A stretch of DNA of 64,000 nucleotides from Axinella damicornis (taxonomy: Eukaryota; Porifera; Demospongiae; Axinellida; Axinellidae), in the NCBI GenBank assembly GCA_963931865.1, contig OZ007511.1, forward strand, positions 3,257,308 through 3,321,307, written 5' to 3'. Within the stretch, counting starts at the first letter, position 1. The number at the start of each line of letters is the position of its first letter. The notes beneath the pieces were generated by a model, which was given only the letters and a program-made list of their open reading frames with translations, did no database searches and was not told the DNA's origin. Of this stretch, positions 10,401 to 22,557 are shown one piece after another. Both the position numbers and the translations under genes were made by a program.

Positions 10401-11729
10401 AGAGCCAGGTAGAGCCAGGTAGAGCCAGGTAGAGCAGAGGTAGAGCCAGGTAGAGCAGAGGTAGAGCCAGGTAGAGCAGAGGTAGAGCCAGGTAGAGCAG
10501 AGGTAGAGCCAGGTACAGCAGAGGTAGAGCCAGGTAGAGCAGAGGTAGAGCAGAGGTAGAGCCAGGTAGAGCAGAGGTAGAGCAGAGGTAGAGCCAGGTA
10601 AAGCAGAGGTAGAGCCAGGTAGAGCAGAGGTAGAGCCAGGTAGAGCGAGGTAGAGCAGAGGTAGAGCAGAGGTAGAGCCAGGTAGAGCAGAGGTAGAGCA
10701 GAGGTAGAGCCAGGTAGAGCAGAGGTAGAGCCAGGTAGAGCAGAGGTAGAGCCTGGTAGAGCAGAGGTAGAGCCAGGTAGAGCCAGGTAGAGCAGAGGTA
10801 GAGCCAGGTAGAGCAGAGGTAGAGCCAGGTAGAGCAGAGGTAGAGCAGAGGTAGAGCCAGGTAGAGCAGAGGTAGAGCAGAGGTAGAGCCAGGTAGAGCA
10901 GAGATAGAGCAGAGGTAGAGCCAGGTAGAGCAGAGGTAGAGCCAGGTAGAGCAGAGGTAGAGCAGTGGTAGAGCAGAGGTAGAGCCAGGTAGAGCAGAGG
11001 TAGAGCCAGGTAGAGCCAGGTAGAGCAGAGGTAGAGCCAGGTAGAGCGAGGTAGAGCAGAGGTAGAGCAGAGGTAGAGCCAGGTAGAGCAGAGGTAGAGC
11101 AGAGGTAGAGCCAGGTAGAGCAGAGGTAGAGCCAGGTAGAGCAGAGGTAGAGCCAGGTAGAGCAGAGGTAGAGCCAGGTAGAGCCAGGTAGAGCAGAGGT
11201 AGAGCCAGGTAGAGCAGAGGTAGAGCCAGGTAGAGCAGAGGTAGAGCAGAGGTAGAGCCAGGTAGAGCAGAGGTAGAGCAGAGGTAGAGCCAGGTAGAGC
11301 AGAGATACAGCAGAGGTAGAGCCAGGTAGAGCAGAGGTAGAGCCAGGTAGAGCAGAGGTAGAGCCAGGTAGAGCCAGGTAGAGCAGTGGTAGAGCAGAGG
11401 TAGAGCCAGGTAGAGCAGAGGTAGAGCCAGGTAGAGCCAGGTAGAGCAGAGGTAGAGCCAGGTAGAGCAGAGGTAGAGCCAGGTAGAGCAAGGTAGAGCA
11501 GAGGTAGAGCCAGGTAGAGCAGAGGTAGAGCAGAGGTAGAGCCAGGTAGAGCAGAGGTAGAGCCAGGTAGAGCAGAGGTAGAGCCAGGTAGAGCAGAGGT
11601 AGAGCCAGGTAGAGCAGAGGTAGAGCCAGGTAGAGCCAGGTAGAGCAGAGGTAGAGCCAGGTAGAGCAGAGGTAGAGCCAGGTAGAGCAGAGGTAGAGCA
11701 GATGTAGAGCCAGGTAGAGCAGAGGTAGA

Positions 11730-14422
11730 TCAGAGGTAGAGCCAGGTAGAGCAGAGGTAGAGCCAGGTAGAGCAGAGGTAGAGCCAGGTAGAGCAGAGGT
11801 AGAGCAGAGGTAGAGCCAGGTAGAGCAGAGGTAGAGCAGAGGTAGAGCCAGGTAGAGCAGAGGTAGAGCCAGGAAGAGCAGAGGTAGAGCCAGGTAGAGC
11901 AGAGGTAGAGCCAGGTAGAGCAGAGGTAGAGCAGAGGTAGAGCCAGGTAGAGCAGAGGTAGAGCCAGGTAGAGCAGAGGTAGAGCCAGGTAGAGCCAGGT
12001 AGAGCAGAGGTAGAGCCAGGTAGAGCAGAGGTAGAGCCAGGTAGAGCAGAGGTAGAGCCAGGTAGAGCAGAGGTAGAGCCAGGTACAGCAGAGGTAGAGC
12101 CAGGTAGAGCAGAGGTAGAGCAGAGGTAGAGCCAGGTAGAGCAGAGGTAGAGCAGAGGTAGAGCCAGGTAGAGCAGAGGTAGAGCCAGGTAGAGCAGAGG
12201 TAGAGCCAGGTAGAGCGAGGTAGAGCAGAGGTAGAGCAGAGGTAGAGCCAGGTAGAGCAGAGGTAGAGCCAGGTAGAGCAGAGGTAGAGCCAGGTAGAGC
12301 AGAGGTAGAGCCAGGTAGAGCCAGGTAGAGCAGAGGTAGAGCCAGGTAGAGCAGAGGTAGAGCAGAGGTAGAGCCAGGTAGAGCAGAGGTAGAGCCAGGT
12401 AGAGCAGAGGTAGAGCCTGGTAGAGCAGAGGTAGAGCTAGGTAGAGCAGAGGTAGAGCAGAGGTAGAGCCAGGTAGAACAGAGGTAGAGCAGAGGTAGAG
12501 CAGAGGTAGAGCCAGGTAGAGGAGAGGTAGAGCCAGGTAGAGCCAGGTAGAGCAGAGGTAGAGCAGAGGTAGAGCCAGGTAGAGCAGAGGTAGAGCCAGG
12601 TAGAGCCAGGTAGAGCAGAGGTAGAGCCAGGTAGAGCAGAGGTAGAGCCAGGTAGAGCACAGGTAGAGCAGAGGTAGAGCCAGGTAGAGCAGAGGTAGAG
12701 CCAGGTAGAGCAGAGGTAGAGCCAGGTAGAGCAGAGTTAGAGCAGAGGTAGAGCCAGGTAGAGCAGAGGTAGAGCAGAGGTAGAGCCAGGTACAGCAGAG
12801 GTAGAGCAGAGGTAGAGCCAGGTAGAGCAGAGGTAGAGCCAGGTAGAGCAGAGGTAGAGCTAGGTAGAGCAGAGGTAGAGCCAGGTAGAGCCAGGTAGAG
12901 CAGAGGTAGAGCAGAGGTAGAGCCAGGTAGAGCAGAGGTAGAGCAGAGGTAGAGCCAGGTAGAGCAGAGGTAGAGCCAGGTAGAGCAGAGGTAGAGCCAG
13001 GTAGAGCAGAGGTAGAGCCAGGTAGAGCAGAGGTAGAGCCAGGTAGAGCAGAGGTAGAGCAGAGGTAGAGCCAGGTAGAGCAGAGGTAGAGCCAGGTAAA
13101 GCAGAGGTAGAGCCAGGTAGAGCCAGGTAGAGCAGAGGTAGAGCCAGGTAGAGCAGAGGTAGAGCCAGGTAGAGCAGAGGTAGAGCCAGTTAGAGCAGAG
13201 GTAGAGCCAGGTAGAGCAGAGGTAGAGCCAGGTACAGCAGAGGTAGAGCCAGGTAGAGCAGAGGTAGAGCAGAGGTAGAGCCAGGTAGAGCAGAAGTAGA
13301 GCAGAGGTAGAGCCAGGTAGAGCAGAGGTAGAGCCAGGTAGAGCAGAGGTAGAGCTAGGTAGAGCGAGGTAGAGCAGAGGTAGAGCACAGGTAGAGCCAG
13401 GTAGAGCAGAGGTAGAGCAGAGGTAGAGCCAGGTAGAGCAGAGGTAGAGCCAGGAAGAGCAGAGGTAGAGCCAGGTAGAGCAGAGGTAGAGCCAGGTAGA
13501 GCCAGGTAGAGCAGAGGTAGAGCCAGGTAGAGCAGAGGTAGAACCAGGTAGAGCAGAGGTAGAGCAGAGGTAGAGCCAGGTAGAGCAGAGGTAGAGCAGA
13601 GGTAGAGCCAGGTAGAGCAGAGATAGAGCAGAGGTAGAGCCAGGTAGAGCAGAGGTAGAGCCAGGTAGAGCAGAGGTAGAGCCAGGTAGAGCAGTGGTAG
13701 AGCAGAGGTAGAGCCAGGTAGAGCAGAGGTAGAGCCAGGTAGAGCCAGGTAGAGCAGAGGTAGAGCCTGGTAGAGCAGAGGTAGAGCTAGGTAGAGCAGA
13801 GGTAGAGCAGAGGTAGAGCCAGGTAGAGCAGAGGTAGAGCAGAGGTAGAGCCAGGTAGAGCAGAGGTAGAGCCAGGTAGAGCAGAGGTAGAGCCAGGTAG
13901 AGCCAGGTAGAGCAAAGGTAGAGCAGAGGTAGAGCCAGGTAGAGCAGAGGTAGAGCAGAGGTAGAGCCAGGTAGAGCAGAGGTAGAGCAGAGGTAGAGCC
14001 AGGTAGAGCAGAGGTAGAGCAGAGGTAGAGCCAGGTAGAGCAGAGGTAGAGCCAGGTAGAGCAGAGGTAGAGCCAGGTAGAGCAGAGGTAGAGCAGAGGT
14101 AGAGCCAGGTAGAGCAGAGGTAGAGCCAGGTAAAGCAGAGGTAGAGCCAGGTAGAGCCAGGTAGAGCAGAGGTAGAGCCAGGTAGAGCAGAGGTAGAGCC
14201 AGGTAGAGCAGAGGTAGAGCCAGTTAGAGCAGAGGTAGAGCCAGGTAGAGCAGAGGTAGAGCCAGGTACAGCAGAGGTAGAGCCAGGTAGAGCAGAGGTA
14301 GAGCAGAGGTAGAGCCAGGTAGAGCAGAAGTAGAGCAGAGGTAGAGCCAGGTAGAGAAGAGGTAGAGCCAGGTAGAGCAGAGGTAGAGCTAGGTAGAGCG
14401 AGGTAGAGCAGAGGTAGAGCAC
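11730..14422. repeat. Higher-order repeat, period about 1,034 bp
   Basis: The same long succession of subunit variants (including an AAGTAGAGC word, GTTAGAGC, GCGAGG and AGAGCACAGG) ends at 13388 and again at 14422, a spacing of 1,034 bp. This shows segmental duplication within the array and not simple unit slippage. Confidence 0.7.
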
Positions 14423-17400
14423 AGGTAGAGCCAGGTAGAGCAGAGGTAGAGCAGAGGTAGAGCCAGGTAGAGCAGAGGTAGAGCCAGGAAGAGCAGAGGT
14501 AGAGCCAGGTAGAGCAGAGGTAGAGCCAGGTAGAGCCAGGTAGAGCAGAGGTAGAGCCAGGTAGAGCAGAGGTAGAACCAGGTAGAGCAGAGGTAGAGCA
14601 GAGGTAGAGCCAGGTAGAGCAGAGGTAGAGCAGAGGTAGAGCCAGGTAGAGCAGAGATAGAGCAGAGGTAGAGCCAGGTAGAGCAGAGGTAGAGCCAGGT
14701 AGAGCAGAGGTAGAGCCAGGTAGAGCAGTGGTAGAGCAGAGGTAGAGCCAGGTAGAGCAGAGGTAGAGCCAGGTAGAGCCAGGTAGAGCAGAGGTAGAGC
14801 CTGGTAGAGCAGAGGTAGAGCTAGGTAGAGCAGAGGTAGAGCAGAGGTAGAGCCAGGTAGAGCAGAGGTAGAGCAGAGGTAGAGCCAGGTAGAGCAGAGG
14901 TAGAGCCAGGTAGAGCAGAGGTAGAGCCAGGTAGAGCCAGGTAGAGCAAAGGTAGAGCAGAGGTAGAGCCAGGTAGAGCAGAGGTAGAGCAGAGGTAGAG
15001 CCAGGTAGAGCAGAGGTAGAGCAGAGGTAGAGCCAGGTAGAGCAGAGGTAGAGCAGAGGTAGAGCCAGGTAGAGCAGAGGTAGAGCCAGGTAGAGCAGAG
15101 GTAGAGCCAGGTAGAGCCAGGTAGAGCAGAGGTAGAGCCAGGTAGAGCAGAGGTAGAGCCAGGTAGAGCCAGGTAGAGCAGAGGTAGAGCAGAGGTAGAG
15201 CCAGGTAGAGCAGAGGTAGAGCCAGGTAGAGCAGAGGTAGAACCAGGTAGAGCCAGGTAGAGCAGAGGTAGAGCCAGGTAGAGCAGAGGTAGAGCCAGGT
15301 AGAGCAGAGGTAGAGCCAGGTAGAGCAGAGGTAGAGCCAGGTAGAGCAGAGGTAGAGCCAGGTACAGCAGAGGTAGAGCCAGGTAGAGCAGAGGTAGAGC
15401 AGAGGTAGAGCCAGGTAGAGCAGAAGTAGAGCAGAGGTAGAGCCAGGTAGAGCAGAGGTAGAGCCAGGTAGAGCAGAGGTAGAGCCAGGTAGAGCGAGGT
15501 AGAGCAGAGGTAGAGCAGAGGTAGAGCCAGGTAGAGCAGAGGTAGAGCAGAGGTAGAGCCAGGTAGAGCAGAGGTAGAGCCAGGTAGAGCAGAGGTAGAG
15601 CCAGGTCGAGCCAGGTAGAGCAGAGGTAGAGCCAGGTAGAGCAGAGGTAGAGCCAGGTAGAGCCAGGTAGAGCAGAGGTAGAGCCAGGTAGAGCAGAGGT
15701 AGAGCAGAGGTAGAGCCAGGTAGAGCAGAGGTAGAGCCAGGTAGAGCAGAGGTAGAGCCAGGTAGAGCAGAGGTAGAGCCAGGTAGAGCAGAGGTAGAGC
15801 CAGGTAGAGCCAGGTAGAGCAGAGGTAGAGCCAGGTAGAGCAGAGGTAGAGCCAGGTAGAGCAGAGGTAGAGCAGATGTAGAGCCAGGTAGAGCAGAGGT
15901 AGATCAGAGGTAGAGCCAGGTAGAGCAGAGGTAGAGCCAGGTAGAGAAGAGGTAGAGCCAGGTAGAGCAGAGGTAGAGCAGAGGTAGAGCCAGGTAGAGC
16001 AGAGGTAGAGCAGAGGTAGAGCCAGGTAGAGCAGAGGTAGAGCCAGGAAGAGCAGAGGTAGAGCCAGGTAGAGCCAGGTAGAGCAGAGGTAGAGCCAGGT
16101 AGAGCAGAGGTAGAGCAGAGGTAGAGCCAGGTAGAGCAGAGGTAGAGCCAGGTGGAGCAGAGGTAGAGCCAGGTAGAGCCAGGTAGAGCAGAGGTAGAGC
16201 CAGGTAGAGCAGAGGTAGAGCCAGGTAGAGCAGAGGTAGAGCCAGGTAGAGCAGAGGTAGAGCCAGGTACAGCAGAGGTAGAGCCAGGTAGAGCAGAGGT
16301 AGAGCAGAGGTAGAGCCAGGTAGAGCAGAGGTAGAGCAGAGGTAGAGCCAGGTAGAGCAGAGGTAGAGCCAGGTAGAGCAGAGGTAGAGCCAGGTAGAGC
16401 GAGGTAGAGCAGAGGTAGAGCAGAGGTAGAGCCAGGTAGAGCAGAGGTAGAGCAGAGGTAGAGCCAGGTAGAGCAGAGGTAGAGCCAGGTAGAGCAGAGG
16501 TAGAGCCAGGTAGAGCAGAGGTAGAGCCAGGTAGAGCCAGGTAGAGCAGAGGTAGAGCCAGATAGAGCAGAGGTAGAGCAGAGGTAGAGCAGAGGTAGAG
16601 CCAGGTAGAGCAGAGGTAGAGCCAGGTAGAGCAGTGGTAGAGCAGAGGTAGAGCCAGGTAGAGCAGAGGTAGAGCCAGGTAGAGCAGAGGTAGAGCCTGG
16701 TAGAGCAGAGGTAGAGCTAGGTAGAGCAGAGGTAGAGCCAGGTAGAGCAGAGGTAGAGCAGAGGTAGAGCCAGGTAGAGCAGAGGTAGAGCCAGGTAGAG
16801 GAGAGGTAGAGCCAGGTAGAGCAGAGGTAGAGCAGAGGTAGAGCCAGGTAGAGCAGAGGTAGAGCCAGGTAGAGCCAGGTAGAGCACAGGTAGAGCCAGG
16901 TAGAGCAGAGGTAGAGCCAGGTAGAGCACAGGTAGAGCAGAGGTAGAGCCAGGTAGAGCAGAGGTAGAGCCAGGTAGAGCAGAGGTAGAGCCAGGTAGAG
17001 CAGAGTTAGAGCAAAGGTAGAGCTAGGTAGAGCAGAGGTAGAGCAGAGGTAGAGCCAGGTACAGCAGAGGTAGAGCAGAGGTAGAGCCAGGTAGAGCAGA
17101 GGTAGAGCCAGGTAGAGCAGAGGTAGAGCTAGGTAGAGCAGAGGTAGAGCCAGGTAGAGCCAGGTAGAGCAGAGGTAGAGCAGAGGTAGAGCCAGGTAGA
17201 GCAGAGGTAGAGCAGAGGTAGAGCCAGGTAGAGCAGAGGTAGAGCCAGGTAGAGCAGAGGTAGAGCCAGGTAGAGCAGAGGTAGAGCCAGGTAGAGCCAG
17301 GTAGAGCAGAGGTAGAGCCAGGTAGAGCAGAGGTAGAGCAGAGGTAGAGCCAGGTAGAGCAGAGGTAGAGCCAGGTAAAGCAGAGGTAGAGCCAGGTAGA

Positions 17401-18399
17401 GCCAGGTAGAGCAGAGGTAGAGCCAGGTAGAGCAGAGGTAGAGCCAGGTAGAGCAGAGGTAGAGCCAGGTAGAGCAGAGGTAGAGCCAGGTAGAGCAGAG
17501 GTAGAGCCAGGTACAGCAGAGGTAGAGCCAGGTAGAGCAGAGGTAGAGCAGAGGTAGAGCAGAGGTAGAGCCAGGTAGAGCAGAGGTAGAGCCAGGTAGA
17601 GCAGAGGTAGAGCCAGGTAGAGCGAGGTAGAGAAGAGGTAGAGCACAGGTAGAGCCAGGTAGAGCAGAGGTAGAGCAGAGGTAGAGCCAGGTAGAGCAGA
17701 GGTAGAGCCAGGTAGAGCCAGGTAGAGCAGAGGTAGAGCCAGGTAGAGCAGAGGTAGAACCAGGTAGAGCAGAGGTAGAGCAGAGGTAGAGCCAGGTAGA
17801 GCAGAGGTAGAGCAGAGGTAGAGCCAGGTAGAGCAGAGATAGAGCAGAGGTAGAGCCAGGTAGAGAAGAGGTAGAGCCAGGTAGAGCAGAGGTAGAGCCA
17901 GGTAGAGCAGTGGTAGAGCAGAGGTAGAGCCAGGTAGAGCAGAGGTAGAGCCAGGTAGAGCCAGGTAGAGCAGAGGTAGAGCCTGGTAGAGCAGAGGTAG
18001 AGCTAGGTAGAGCAGAGGTAGAGCAGAGGTAGAGCCAGGTAGAGCAGAGGTAGAGCAGAGGTAGAGCCAGGTAGAGCAGAGGTAGAGCCAGGTAGAGCCA
18101 GGTAGAGCAGAGGTAGAGCAGAGGTAGAGCCAGGTAGAGCAGAGGTAGAGCAGAGGTAGAGCCAGGTAGAGCAGAGGTAGAGCAGAGGTAGAGCCAGGTA
18201 GAGCAGAGGTAGAGCAGAGGTAGAGCCAGGTAGAGCAGAGGTAGAGCCAGGTAGAGCAGAGGTAGAGCCAGGTAGAGCCAGGTAGAGCAGAGGTAGAGCC
18301 AGGTAGAGCAGAGGTAGAGCCAGGTAGAGCCAGGTAGAGCAGAGGTAGAGCCAGGTAGAGCAGAGGTAGAGCAGAGGTAGAGCCAGGTAGAGCAGAGGT

Positions 18400-21300
18400 A
18401 GAGCCAGGTAGAGCAGAGGTAGAACCAGGTAGAGCCAGGTAGAGCAGAGGTAGAGCCAGGTAGAGCAGAGGTAGAGCCAGGTAGAGCAGAGGTAGAGCCA
18501 GGTAGAGCAGAGGTAGAGCCAGGTAGAGCAGAGGTAGAGCCAGGTACAGCAGAGGTAGAGCCAGGTAGAGCAGAGGTAGAGCAGAGGTAGAGCCAGGTAG
18601 AGCAGAAGTAGAGCAGAGGTAGAGCCAGGTAGAGCAGAGGTAGAGCCAGGTAGAGCAGAGGTAGAGCCAGGTAGAGCGAGGTAGAGCAGAGGTAGAGCAG
18701 AGGTAGAGCCAGGTAGAGCAGAGGTAGAGCAGAGGTAGAGCCAGGTAGAGCAGAGGTAGAGCCAGGTAGAGCAGAGGTAGAGCCAGGTAGAGCCAGGTAG
18801 AGCAGAGGTAGAGCCAGGTAGAGCAGAGGTAGAGCCAGGTAGAGCCAGGTAGAGCAGAGGTAGAGCCAGGTAGAGCAGAGGTAGAGCAGAGGTAGAGCCA
18901 GGTAGAGCAGAGGTAGAGCCAGGTAGAGCAGAGGTAGAGCCAGGTAGAGCAGAGGTAGAGCCAGGTAGAGCAGAGGTAGAGCCAGGTAGAGCCAGGTAGA
19001 GCAGAGGTAGAGCCAGGTAGAGCAGAGGTAGAGCCAGGTAGAGCAGAGGTAGAGCAGATGTAGAGCCAGGTAGAGCAGAGGTAGATCAGAGGTAGAGCCA
19101 GGTAGAGCAGAGGTAGAGCCAGGTAGAGAAGAGGTAGAGCCAGGTAGAGCAGAGGTAGAGCAGAGGTAGAGCCAGGTAGAGCAGAGGTAGAGCAGAGGTA
19201 GAGCCAGGTAGAGCAGAGGTAGAGCCAGGAAGAGCAGAGGTAGAGCCAGGTAGAGCCAGGTAGAGCAGAGGTAGAGCCAGGTAGAGCAGAGGTAGAGCAG
19301 AGGTAGAGCCAGGTAGAGCAGAGGTAGAGCCAGGTAGAGCAGAGGTAGAGCCAGGTAGAGCCAGGTAGAGCAGAGGTAGAGCCAGGTAGAGCAGAGGTAG
19401 AGCCAGGTAGAGCAGAGGTAGAGCCAGGTAGAGCAGAGGTAGAGCCAGGTACAGCAGAGGTAGAGCCAGGTAGAGCAGAGGTAGAGCAGAGGTAGAGCCA
19501 GGTAGAGCAGAGGTAGAGCAGAGGTAGAGCCAGGTAGAGCAGAGGTAGAGCCAGGTAGAGCAGAGGTAGAGCCAGGTAGAGCGAGGTAGAGCAGAGGTAG
19601 AGCAGAGGTAGAGCCAGGTAGAGCAGAGGTAGAGCAGAGGTAGAGCCAGGTAGAGCAGAGGTAGAGCCAGGTAGAGCAGAGGTAGAGCCAGGTAGAGCAG
19701 AGGTAGAGCCAGGTAGAGCCAGGTAGAGCAGAGGTAGAGCCAGATAGAGCAGAGGTAGAGCAGAGGTAGAGCAGAGGTAGAGCCAGGTAGAGCAGAGGTA
19801 GAGCCAGGTAGAGCAGTGGTAGAGCAGAGGTAGAGCCAGGTAGAGCAGAGGTAGAGCCAGGTAGAGCAGAGGTAGAGCCTGGTAGAGCAGAGGTAGAGCT
19901 AGGCAGAGCAGAGGTAGAGCCAGGTAGAGCAGAGGTAGAGCAGAGGTAGAGCCAGGTAGAGCAGAGGTAGAGCCAGGTAGAGGAGAGGTAGAGCCAGGTA
20001 GAGCCAGGTAGAGCAGAGGTAGAGCAGAGGTAGAGCCAGGTAGAGCAGAGGTAGAGCCAGGTAGAGCCAGGTAGAGCACAGGTAGAGCCAGGTAGAGCAG
20101 AGGTAGAGCCAGGTAGAGCACAGGTAGAGCAGAGGTAGAGCCAGGTAGAGCAGAGGTAGAGCCAGGTAGAGCAGAGGTAGAGCCAGGTAGAGCAGAGTTA
20201 GAGCAGAGGTAGAGCTAGGTAGAGCAGAGGTAGAGCAGAGGTAGAGCCAGGTACAGCAGAGGTAGAGCAGAGGTAGAGCCAGGTAGAGCAGAGGTAGAGC
20301 CAGGTAGAGCAGAGGTAGAGCTAGGTAGAGCAGAGGTAGAGCCAGGTAGAGCCAGGTAGAGCAGAGGTAGAGCAGAGGTAGAGCCAGGTAGAGCAGAGGT
20401 AGAGCAGAGGTAGAGCCAGGTAGAGCAGAGGTAGAGCCAGGTAGAGCAGAGGTAGAGCCAGGTAGAGCAGAGGTAGAGCCAGGTAGAGCCAGGTAGAGCA
20501 GAGGTAGAGCCAGGTAGAGCAGAGGTAGAGCAGAGGTAGAGCCAGGTAGAGCAGAGGTAGAGCCAGGTAAAGCAGAGGTAGAGCCAGGTAGAGCCAGGTA
20601 GAGCAGAGGTAGAGCCAGGTAGAGCAGAGGTAGAGCCAGGTAGAGCAGAGGTAGAGCCAGGTAGAGCAGAGGTAGAGCCAGGTAGAGCAGAGGTAGAGCC
20701 AGGTACAGCAGAGGTAGAGCCAGGTAGAGCAGAGGTAGAGCAGAGGTAGAGCAGAGGTAGAGCCAGGTAGAGCAGAGGTAGAGCCAGGTAGAGCAGAGGT
20801 AGAGCCAGGTAGAGCGAGGTAGAGAAGAGGTAGAGCACAGGTAGAGCCAGGTAGAGCAGAGGTAGAGCAGAGGTAGAGCCAGGTAGAGCAGAGGTAGAGC
20901 CAGGTAGAGCAGAGGTAGAGCCAGGTAGAGCAGAGGTAGAGCCAGGTAGAGCCAGGTAGAGCAGAGGTAGAGCCAGGTAGAGCAGAGGTAGAGCCAGGTA
21001 GAGCAGAGGTAGAGCAGAGGTAGAGCCAGGTAGAGCAGAGGTAGAGCAGAGGTAGAGCCAGGTAGAGCAGAGATAGAGCAGAGGTAGAGCCAGGTAGAGC
21101 AGAGGTAGAGCCAGGTAGAGCAGAGGTAGAGCCAGGTAGAGCAGTGGTAGAGCAGAGGTAGAGCCAGGTAGAGCAGAGGTAGAGCCAGGTAGAGCCAGGT
21201 AGAGCAGAGGTAGAGCCTGGTAGAGCAGAGGTAGAGCTAGGTAGAGCAGAGGTAGAGCAGAGGTAGAGCCAGGTAGAGCAGAGGTAGAGCAGAGGTAGAG

Positions 21301-22557
21301 CCAGGTAGAGCAGAGGTAGAGCCAGGTAGAGCAGAGGTAGAGCCAGGTAGAGCCAGGTAGAGCAGAGGTAGAGCAGAGGTAGAGCCAGGTAGAGCAGAGG
21401 TAGAGCAGAGGTAGAGCCAGGTAGAGCAGAGGTACAGCAGAGGTAGAGCCAGGTAGAGCAGAGGTAGAGCAGAGGTAGAGCCAGGTAGAGCAGAGGTAGA
21501 GCCAGGTAGAGCAGAGGTAGAGCCAGGTAGAGCAGTGGTAGAGCAGAGGTAGAGCCAGGTAGAGCAGAGGTAGAGCCAGGTAGAGCAGAGGTAGAGCCTG
21601 GTAGAGCAGAGGTAGAGCTAGGTAGAGCAGAGGTAGAGCCAGGTAGAGCAGAGGTAGAGCAGAGGTAGAGCCAGGTAGAGCAGAGGTAGAGCCAGGTAGA
21701 GGAGAGGTAGAGCCAGGTAGAGCCAGGTAGAGCAGAGGTAGAGCAGAGGTAGAGCCAGGTAGAGCAGAGGTAGAGCCAGGTAGAGCCAGGTAGAGCACAG
21801 GTAGAGCCAGGTAGAGCAGAGGTAGAGCCAGGTAGAGCACAGGTAGAGCAGAGGTAGAGCCAGGTAGAGCAGAGGTAGAGCCAGGTAGAGCAGAGGTAGA
21901 GCCAGGTAGAGCAGAGTTAGAGCAGAGGTAGAGCTAGGTAGAGCAGAGGTAGAGCAGAGGTAGAGCCAGGTACAGCAGAGGTAGAGCAGAGGTAGAGCCA
22001 GGTAGAGCAGAGGTAGAGCCAGGTAGAGCAGAGGTAGAGCTAGGTAGAGCAGAGGTAGAGCCAGGTAGAGCCAGGTAGAGCAGAGGTAGAGCAGAGGTAG
22101 AGCCAGGTAGAGCAGAGGTAGAGCAGAGGTAGAGCCAGGTAGAGCAGAGGTAGAGCCAGGTAGAGCAGAGGTAGAGCCAGGTAGAGCAGAGGTAGAGCCA
22201 GGTAGAGCCAGGTAGAGCAGAGGTAGAGCCAGGTAGAGCAGAGGTAGAGCAGAGGTAGAGCCAGGTAGAGCAGAGGTAGAGCCAGGTAAAGCAGAGGTAG
22301 AGCCAGGTAGAGCCAGGTAGAGCAGAGGTAGAGCCAGGTAGAGCAGAGGTAGAGCCAGGTAGAGCAGAGGTAGAGCCAGGTAGAGCAGAGGTAGAGCCAG
22401 GTAGAGCAGAGGTAGAGCCAGGTACAGCAGAGGTAGAGCCAGGTAGAGCAGAGGTAGAGCAGAGGTAGAGCAGAGGTAGAGCCAGGTAGAGCAGAGGTAG
22501 AGCCAGGTAGAGCAGAGGTAGAGCCAGGTAGAGCGAGGTAGAGAAGAGGTAGAGCAC
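18400..22557. repeat. Higher-order repeat, period about 1,719 bp
   Basis: Variant strings containing AGGAGAGGTAGAGCC, AGAGTTAGAGC, AGAAGAGGTAGAGC and AGAGCACAGG recur with right ends at 20121 and 21840 (spacing 1,719 bp). A partial third copy ends at 22557. Confidence 0.65.

Noticed and set aside
7504..12660. Open frame of 1,718 codons on the minus strand, and many similar frames up to 41.1 kb
   Set aside because: The reverse complement of the two array words contains no stop codon in any frame, so open frames follow automatically. The translation is a shuffled LYL/ALP/GST/CST repetition that switches frame meaning with every 10- or 11-bp word.
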